Shown here: one piece after another, positions 52,401 through 61,400 of the stretch
Numbering within the stretch: the first letter of the stretch is position 1
Layout of the letters: every line of letters starts with the position of its first letter
Assembly: GCA_905178155.1 (NCBI GenBank)
Contig: CAJINV010000006.1
Coordinates: 786,345 to 850,344, forward strand
Origin: Amoebophrya sp. A120
Lineage: Eukaryota > Sar > Dinophyceae > Syndiniales > Amoebophryaceae
Length of the DNA: 64,000 bases
Reading direction: 5' to 3'
Notes under the pieces: model-generated
The model's database searches: none
What the model saw: the letters and a program-made list of their open reading frames with translations, nothing else
Told to the model about the DNA's origin: nothing
Program-made: the position numbers and the translations under genes

Positions 52401-55400
52401 CTGCATTACAAGTTTCAGCTTTTCAGACCCAGACATATTTGAATATGATAAGAAGCGGGTTCATCGACATGGAGCGGAGTATCCTGATATCGTTCGGAAA
52501 ACGTATCGTACTCGTATTGTAATCATGCATTCCAAATTCTGTTCCTAAGGCAAATATAGCATTACAAATTTTATTTCTCATGCGGAGGAAATTTGTAATG
52601 CATTTATACAAGTATCGGATACTTCTGCAATTCATACCTGATCGGCGCCCAGAACGGTGGGAAATCCTGCAGCGATTTCCAAAAGTGCACGGAGGGGAGG
52701 CACCAATTTGACTGCTTGACTTTATGGCGTTCTCAACTGTTACATTCTCAACTGTTACATGAATTTGTCATGCAAAAACAGCAATAGGGAAACGAAAGGG
52801 GAAAGCTTGCAAGTCTTGCATCACAAATTTGGCACGGATTTAGATGCTGTTTAGCACTTCGATAATTTGTCATGCGAAGCAGCTTGATCGTCTTCCGGCT
52901 CATGGTCATTTTGCGTTACAAATCATGTAACACTTGAGAGTGTAACGTTTGAGAACGCCATAGACTTGGCGAAAGCCGTGTAACCGTGACATCGAGTGTC
53001 CGGTCGACTGCGTGATGAGTGAGTGGACGGATTCCGGTGGGTGTCTGCAGGACTGCGACGAGTCGTCTCGGTTGCAAACCTATTACAATGAAAAATACCC
53101 CCACCCCCGAACTTGGGAGATTTGTATTGCAAACCTTTCCAAATGAAACATTCGCCCTCTTGCATCTATCAGCATCACAGGTTTTGGGTCGTGAATAGCA
53201 AAAATTTGTATTGCAAGAGACCCCAGTAAGAGCGGCGCTTGTCATGCAACCGATGCGATACCGATACACGCCTAGACTCTGCATCAGAAAGATTCATACC
53301 CCTTTCATGCATGACAAACAGTTTTCATTTGGAAACTTCGCATCACAAATTTTTGCAACTTTGGGGGTGGGGGCATTTTTCACCGTAATAAAACCCGTTG
53401 GACCGAGGTGTCGCCGAATCCCAGTGGCCAGCAGTGCCCCGACAAGCGGTCTCGCACGGTGGTGTGCCCACTGTGCAGTAACGACCCTGACGACTCCTAC
53501 TGCAAAAACGAGTGCGCCCGCAGCTGCGTCATGTCCGACTGGGAGCTGCCAGACAATGCGGAGTGCTCCAAAACCTGCGGCGAGGGGACGGTCACGTGGC
53601 AGCGAACCATCACTTTCGAGGGAAACCAAAACGACTGCGGCGCATTGACGCAGCAGCGGTCTTGTGAGGAGAGCGACGGTGGCGTTTACGACTACCAGCT
53701 CAACTGCCCGATCGACTGCGAGTTGAGTCAGTGGGCCACCGGTGACAACGCGTGCTCGAAGACTTGCGGGACGGGTACGATAATATGGCAGCGGTCCGTT
53801 GCCAAATTCCCCGATCACGGCGGCGCAGAGTGTGAGAAGAAGGACGGGGTGACCTGGCTCGAGGATGTGCGCGCTTGCCAAGGTCCGGAGTCGATTGCGG
53901 CCGTATGAACTGCAAATATGCGTCGGGTCTGGGAGATAGTTGCGAGATTTGTCATGCTAGTCTGGCATGACTCAAGAATCTGTGATGCATGGGCGCGAAG
54001 CGGTCCTCCCACCTGTCATGCAAAAACGCAGTTTGCCATGCGGAACGCGCAACACATAGGAGCCCGAAAATTTGTGATGCTTGGCTCCGTATTGCAGTAG
54101 AACTCTCATCCATTATTTAGCATTACAAGTTTCATCCAGACCCAGACACATTTGCAATGCATAGGCCGTGGACGAGAACGACGTGGCAAAGACGGATCAG
54201 TCTTATGTGGAAAACTGTCCCGTGGATTGCGAGATGACGGCCTGGGTCCGCGACGACCTTTCTACGTGCACGGTAACGTGCGGTGGCGGCAAGTTGACTT
54301 CGCGTCGCTCGGTTATCCTGTGCAAAAGTATCGTACTCGTAGTAATCGCAAACATGCATTACAAATTTCTTTCTCAGGTTCAATCCGCATTACAAATTTT
54401 ATTTCTCATGCTGAGAAAATTTGTCATGCGATTTATACTAGTACGATGCTTTTGCATTTCATATCGGTGGCTCGAGAGCCAAACTACGGCGGCCAGGCGT
54501 GCCCGACAGACACGGAGAAGCAGGTAAACTGCAATACACACGGCTGTCCAGTTATGGGAGTGTCAGATTTGAAATCGACAAAGTTGAAATAACTTGTAAT
54601 GCATAAAATCGATACCAGTTGGAAGCCCAATTTTCAAGCGGTGCATGACAAATTTCGGCACCGTAGAAATCCAGTTTGTCATGCTGTTACGGGACAGAAG
54701 GCGCCTTTTGTGATGCTACTTTAGCAGCTCTACCGCAGACCCCAAAGAAACAGGCTGACAGTCGGCCTCACTTGCCGTCCCTGCAAGAGAGGCACTTCAT
54801 GCCTTGCAATTTATGCATGAGAAATTATTTCAACTTTGACGATTTCAATCCTGACGCTTCCATACCAGTGGATTGCGTGATGAATGAGTGGGTGGAGCAA
54901 GGTATTACTTAGAAGTAGAATTGAGTTCTTGATACTTATTTACCATCCATAATGTTTCGTTTCTCTTTCTTCATTGATTAGTTTATGGTTACCGTAATAG
55001 TACTCCTAGAGTACTATCAGTGTCAACACAAATGACTTTTCACCCCACGAAACCCAGGTGCCTGCACCGTGACCTGCGGTGCGGGTACAATTACCATCGT
55101 GCGCACTGTGCAAACCCCGGCCGCGAACGGGGGCGAGGAATGCCCGGACGATGAGAATCCCGCTGCCCCCTGCTACCTGCTGAACCCGGAGTATCCGAAG
55201 AACTGCCCCCAGGATTGCGAGCTAGACCCCTGTATGGATTGTAAAAATGTCTGGGTCTCGAAGGTTGGAACTTGTAATGCTAGCTTTCCATACCTAGAAA
55301 ATCTGTATTGCATTTATAACCAACAAAAATCGCAGCCTCTTTTGTCATGCAAAAAGAAAAACGCAGTTTCTCATGCGGATTGCCTATGAGAAAGCGTTTT

Positions 55401-58400
55401 CGGAATTTGTCATGCCGGACTGCATTCGGAAGTGTTTTCATCATGCACATTTTAGCAACACAAGTTTCCAGACCCAGACATTTTTGCATTTGATACCCTG
55501 GGTCCCCGGCGATTGCTCCGAGACCTGCGGCGACGGGGTGCGGACCTTCACGCGACAGATTATTGTGAGGAAAAATCCCCCCTCCCCATATCAAAACGAA
55601 GTTTCTGATGCTGGATTTGCGTACACAAATCAGATTTGTGTTGCTGGAGAGGACTGCAGGCCTATACGAAGCCTGAGTGGAGAGGTTTTGGGCTAGGCGC
55701 TGAGCATAGCAAACGTCTAGTCTGTAGGGCCAACAGCATCACAAACCGTTTGCAGAATGCGGCGGAGCCTGTGGAGTTGCGTTCTTGCAAGACAGAGACG
55801 ATTTGTGGTCACAAATCAGCATTACAAATTTTCTGCGAAGTGCCTTTTCGATATGGGGTTGGGGAGGGGGCATTTTTCCTTCTGATACAGATCCGGGTCC
55901 CCCCGGCCTACGAAGGCGCCGCGTGCGGAAACCTGACCAAGACCGAGCCTTGCAAAGAGAAGGAGTGCCCGGTGCATTGCGAACTGCATCAATGGAGCTC
56001 GTGGGGTGCCTGCGATACCACCTGCGGGCCCTATGCATTGCAAATATGTCTGGGTCTGGAAGATTGCAACTCGTCATGCTAAGTCCGAAGCATGCAAAAA
56101 TTTGTGTTGCATGAGCGCCAATAGCTGTCCACTTTCGACCAAGTTCGGAGGGAGTTTCCCATGCAGGACAGGCATGACAGAGACCTCGCAGAGTCTGTAA
56201 TGCTAGGTCCCGCATTCCAGACCTCATGGGTCATGGAAAATATGCATGACAAGTTGGATTCTTCCAGACCCAGACATTTTTGCAGTTGATAGGCCCGGCG
56301 TGCAGACAAGGACGAGGGAGATAAAGGTTCATCCGGACTATCAACTGTAAAAATGTCTGGGTCTGGAAGAATCCAACTTGTCATGCTGATTTTGGATTCT
56401 AAAAAAATCTGTATTGCATGAGCAGCAAAGAGAGTGCAAATTTTGCAGCACGAAAAGGGCATGTGTCATGCGGAATAGGCATCAGAAAGCCCTCTCAAAA
56501 TCTGTGATGCTAGGGCATGCATCACAGACTTGAGGAGTCATGCAAAATATGCATGACAAACCCGGCAATCTTCCAGACCCAGACATTTTTACATTTGATA
56601 CGGACCTATCCTGGGCAAGAAAAACGTTCTCACCTCATAGTCAAGTAGATGGGAAAAAATCTGCTAGACAAAGCACCCAGCTTTGGTTGTTGCGCATGAC
56701 AAGCCTGGAGGCCTCTTAGCGTAGTCCTGTTTATCTCCTTCAGGAGCGTCACAGATCTACCCTCTGACGCTGAGCGGAGCATGACACATTCCGAAGCACG
56801 ACCTAGAAAATGCTTCTCATGGGGTATCTCCGCATGAGAAGCATTCTCAGCGTGCAGATTTGCGTTGCAACTTTGGGGTCGTGGGGACGTTTTTACTTAC
56901 GATAGCTTCACGAAGGAAACGCATGCGACCACCCACTGGAAACCCGTGGTTGCCTGTGGCAGACCGAGGCCGGATGGGAACCTCAGGCCACGGCGCGGCC
57001 CTGCGATGTCGACTGCGTCCTCTCGGATTGGCTGGTGCCAGACACGATCGAGGGGAGAAAAGCCATTTGCAGCGCCAGTTGCGGGTCTGCCAGTACCATG
57101 ACGGTGTTTCGGGAGGTTGAGGTGGCCGGCAATCCGCCGTGGGGAGAAGAGTGCGACCCGGTCCGGGAAAAAACCATGCCCTGCGGCTTGCCGGAATGCC
57201 CCGTGGACTGCCGGCTCTCGGAATGGACGCCCATGTTTCCGGATTGTGCGCCCTCCTGCGGCGATGACCGGACGCGGACGCGGAACCGCGTGGTGGAGCA
57301 GCCGATGCTGCACGGCGGCCGAACGTGCGCCGAAGTGGACCAGAGCGGCAACAGTGGGGCGCTGCAAGAGGTGACGGACTGCCCCGTACTCGGGTGTCCT
57401 ATCCCACGAAAAAACTGTTTGTGTTTCACTGTGATGATTTTGCAAGATCTGCATCACAAGTTTGTTACACATGACACTGAAAATTTGTCATGCGCGCATT
57501 TCCCATAGGGAAAAACATGGTTCAAACTCCAATGTTCTATGCGGGTGTAGCAAGCCAAATAGGTCTGTGTTCCATTTTGTGCATCACAAGTTCACAGTGA
57601 AACAGTTTTTTCTTGCGATATCTCCGGTGGACTGCGTAATGTCGGACTGGACCACCACCGGCTGCAGCAAGACCTGTATGAGAGTGCACAACCCCCCCTC
57701 GTTCTCATTTCTCATGCAAAGCACCAACTCCAAAGTGTCCCTCCTGTCACTATATGCATGACAAGTTCTAGCAGCTCAAATAGCACTACGCTCCAGTGGA
57801 AATTTGTCATGCAAAACCGGCATTCTTGCTGATGCTCGTATTCCCGTTCACGCTATAGGAATGAGGGGGAGCAGGGGGAGTTGTGCCCTGTCATATCCTG
57901 CGGCCAGGGCACAGAAACGTTTACGCGGACCGTAGTCGTACCCGATGCAAATGGGGGAACCGCGTGCGGCCAGCCCACAAACACCACGACGTGCTTTCTG
58001 CGGCATTGCCCGGTCGACTGTGATCTCGGCCCGTGGCGCAACCAGCCAGACACGGACTGCACGGAGACGTGCGGCGACGCGGGCCTGCAATCGCAGATCC
58101 GGGACATCCAGACGGATCCGCTGCACGGCGGCGCTTCCTGTGCGGAAGTCGATCCGTTCAGCCTCGACGGCAGCACGACACGAGACGTGCCGTGTAACCG
58201 GGAACCGTGTCCTATCCACTGCGTCGTCACCGAGTGGTTCGACACTTCGGATTGCACGCTGTCCTGCAACGGGGGGCAGAAGATGCAGCGGAGAAACATC
58301 ACGACGCCGGCCGATCACGGTGGAACCGCGTGTCCTACCCTGTTGGAGCAACAGGTTGCGTGCAACAACCAGCTATCCAAGAGAAAAACTGTGTAAGTGT

Positions 58401-61400
58401 ACTAGTTCTGTGATGCAGAAGATGCAAAAGAGTATACCTTTGTCATGCCAGACACCCAAAAATTTGTAGTACGTAAATGTTAAAAGTTTGGTCCTATGGC
58501 TAGGTCCGGCGATGCACCAGTTGTACGAAAGTACTACTTGGACACGGACCGAACTAACGCACACGAAAATAAACGTGTATAACCAAAAACAATGCATGAA
58601 CGAGTTGTAGAACATCGATGGGCATAGGGGTGCAAAATACAATGGGTATAGATTCAAATAGTATGCTCTCCTTAGCAACTTCCGCGTATTCTCTGTAGGA
58701 ATTTGCTCAACCTTGAGCCAAAGTGGCTACGTTGAAAAGGTTCCTCCATGCAATACAAACTGCAACCTCATCCAAATCTGTCATGCTATTTTGCCACTCG
58801 GCACAGAACTGCCGTATAGATCCTTCAAGATCTCGCGCGTTACAGATTAGATTTTATCAGTTTGCAGAGTGTGCTGGTCTTTGAGTATTGATGAATTTTA
58901 GGAACCTAGTGGAAAACTTTAAGGAGATCAAGTTCATTCGTGGTCTCAGTTCGATCTGATTCCGAAGTCCTTATGCATACAGTGACGTCCTCTCTTCATG
59001 TGTGTTTTCACGTACTCGTTGCGCATGACAAGGTTCCTCTGTCATGCGGAGCAAGTTTGTCATGCTGTCCCTCCATCACACCTACAGTAACACAGTTTTT
59101 TTCATCTTGATACCAGCCCTGTCCCGTGGATTGTCAAATGTCCGATTGGAAACTGAACGAGACAATTGTTCCCCAGTGTTCCAAGACCTGCGGCTCCGAC
59201 GGGACTGCCGAACAGTATCGGACGGTTGCGATCGCACCCGACTACGGAGGAGCCGCTTGCCCCAACGAGACCACGCGACAGATCAACTGCAGGGCCGTGA
59301 ATCCACCGCTTGTCCCGGAACACTGCCCGATCCCCTGCGTGTTGGCGGAGGAATGGACGGATGTCGGCGACTGCGATGCTATGCAGTGCAAATATGTCTG
59401 GGTCTGGAAGGGTGCTGGAACTTGTAATGCTGTCTGCGGAATGGGAATCTAAAAATATCTGTGTTGCATGAGCAGCTAGAGGAGTTTAGTTCTTGGCACG
59501 CGGAGCGAGAGGTCATATTACTTTCTCATGCGTGATAAGCATCAAGACCACGTAGACGCGTTCAAAAAATCTGTGATGCTAGGACCTGCATCACAGACCT
59601 CACGGGTCATGCAAAATGTGCATGACAAACTTTGACGCTTCCAGACCCAGACCACATATTTGCAATGCATAGATGCGGACTGCGGCGGCGGATTGCAGCA
59701 GCAGGAGCGGGAGATTTTGCAGGCCCCAGATTACGGCGCCCCTCCCTGTCCCGTGCCCCGGACGCGCGCCGTTGAGTGCAACCTGCAGGAGTGTATGCTT
59801 TGCAAATATGTCTGGGTCTGGAAGGTTCCGAGACGTGTCATGCACGTTTTGCATGAGCCATGATGTCTGTGATGCATGCCCTAGCATCACAGATTTTTTG
59901 AGGGCTTCTTGATGCCTATTCAGCATGACAAATGCCCTTTCCGCGTAGCAAAATTTACATTCTCTTTGCTGCTCACGCAATACAGATTTTTTTGGAATCC
60001 AAATGCAGCGTCACAAGTTCCAACCTTCCAGACCCAGACATATTTGCATTCGATAGAGTGCAACGTCGACTGCCAAATGTCGGATTGGGCAAACGCGGAG
60101 GGCGCTGAGTGCTCGGATATGCTGAGCAAAAACGTCCCCACCCCAGAGTTGTCATGCAAATCTGCATGCTTAAATAAAATGTTTTTCATGCAGAGCCCCA
60201 AGAGAAGCATTTTCATTTTGTAGTCGTGTTTTGGAGTTTGTGATGCTCGAACCAGCGTGATATGCTAGATATGTGATGCTGCTGACGTAGGTAAACCGGG
60301 TTACACTATGAGGGCAAACTTGTCATGCGAACCAGCAAAATCTGGGCGATTTCTTTAGCAGATTTCCCGTCTTGGCTCTGGTGTGGGGACATTTTTGCTG
60401 ACGATATCGGCGAGCTGCACCGACACGCTAAACCCCAACAGCCCCGTTATCCGGCAAGTGCGGACCATCCTACAATCCCCGTCGGGAGTGGGGCAAACTA
60501 TGAGAGTGCACAACTCCCCGTCGTTCTCATTTCTCATGCAAAACGCCAATTCCAGACTGTGCCTCTTAGCACTGTTTGCATGACAAGTTCTGGTAGCCCG
60601 AATAGCACTACAATCCAGTGTAAATTTGTCATGCAAAACCGGCATTCTTGCTGGTGCTTGTATTGCCGTTCATGCTATACAAACGAGGGGGAGGGGGAGT
60701 TGTGCGCTGTCATACAAACCTGTGGGAAGACGGAGCGGTTCGTGCCGTGCAACGAGAACACGTTCTGCGCGATCGACTGCATTATCAACTGTAAAAATGT
60801 CTGGGTCTGGAAACTTGTGATGCTGGTTCGCGTATCATGAGGCCGCCACAAGTGCTGGCTCAGCATGGCAAGTTTCTGAGCTTCGAGGTGTTGCCTATTC
60901 TGCATGACAAACTGCGTTTCTGCATGACTAAAAAAGGGGGCTCTTGGGTAACGTGCATGACAGACTTTGGGGTCATGCTGGCAGAGCATGACAGACCTTC
61001 CATTCTTCCAGACCCAGACATTTTTACAATCCATATGCATCATGAACGAGTGGCTCCCTGCCGCTACGCTGCCGCTTGTCGATCCAAGCGATGCGTATCA
61101 AGAAATTACGGAGCCCGGGGTCTGCTCTAGCAGCTGCGGCAACGGCACCTTCGTGCAGCGCAGGACGGTGCAACAGGCCATGGCCCACAACGGCGCGGCG
61201 TGTCCGACGGAGCGCGAGCGAACCCTGGAGTGCAACAAGCAGCCCTGCCCCGTGGATTGTGAACTGGGGGAATTTTTGCCCAACACGGCACAGCACCCCT
61301 GTACTACGACTTGCGGCGGGGGCACGCAGAAGTACGTGCGAGAGGTGGTGAAGGAGGCGCAACACGGCGGGGATGATTCTTGTAAGGATCAGGAGATGGA

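Noticed and set aside
53294-53881. Minus-strand 195-codon ORF
   Set aside because: Antisense shadow of a long, GC-rich TSP1 exon; composition follows the sense codons.
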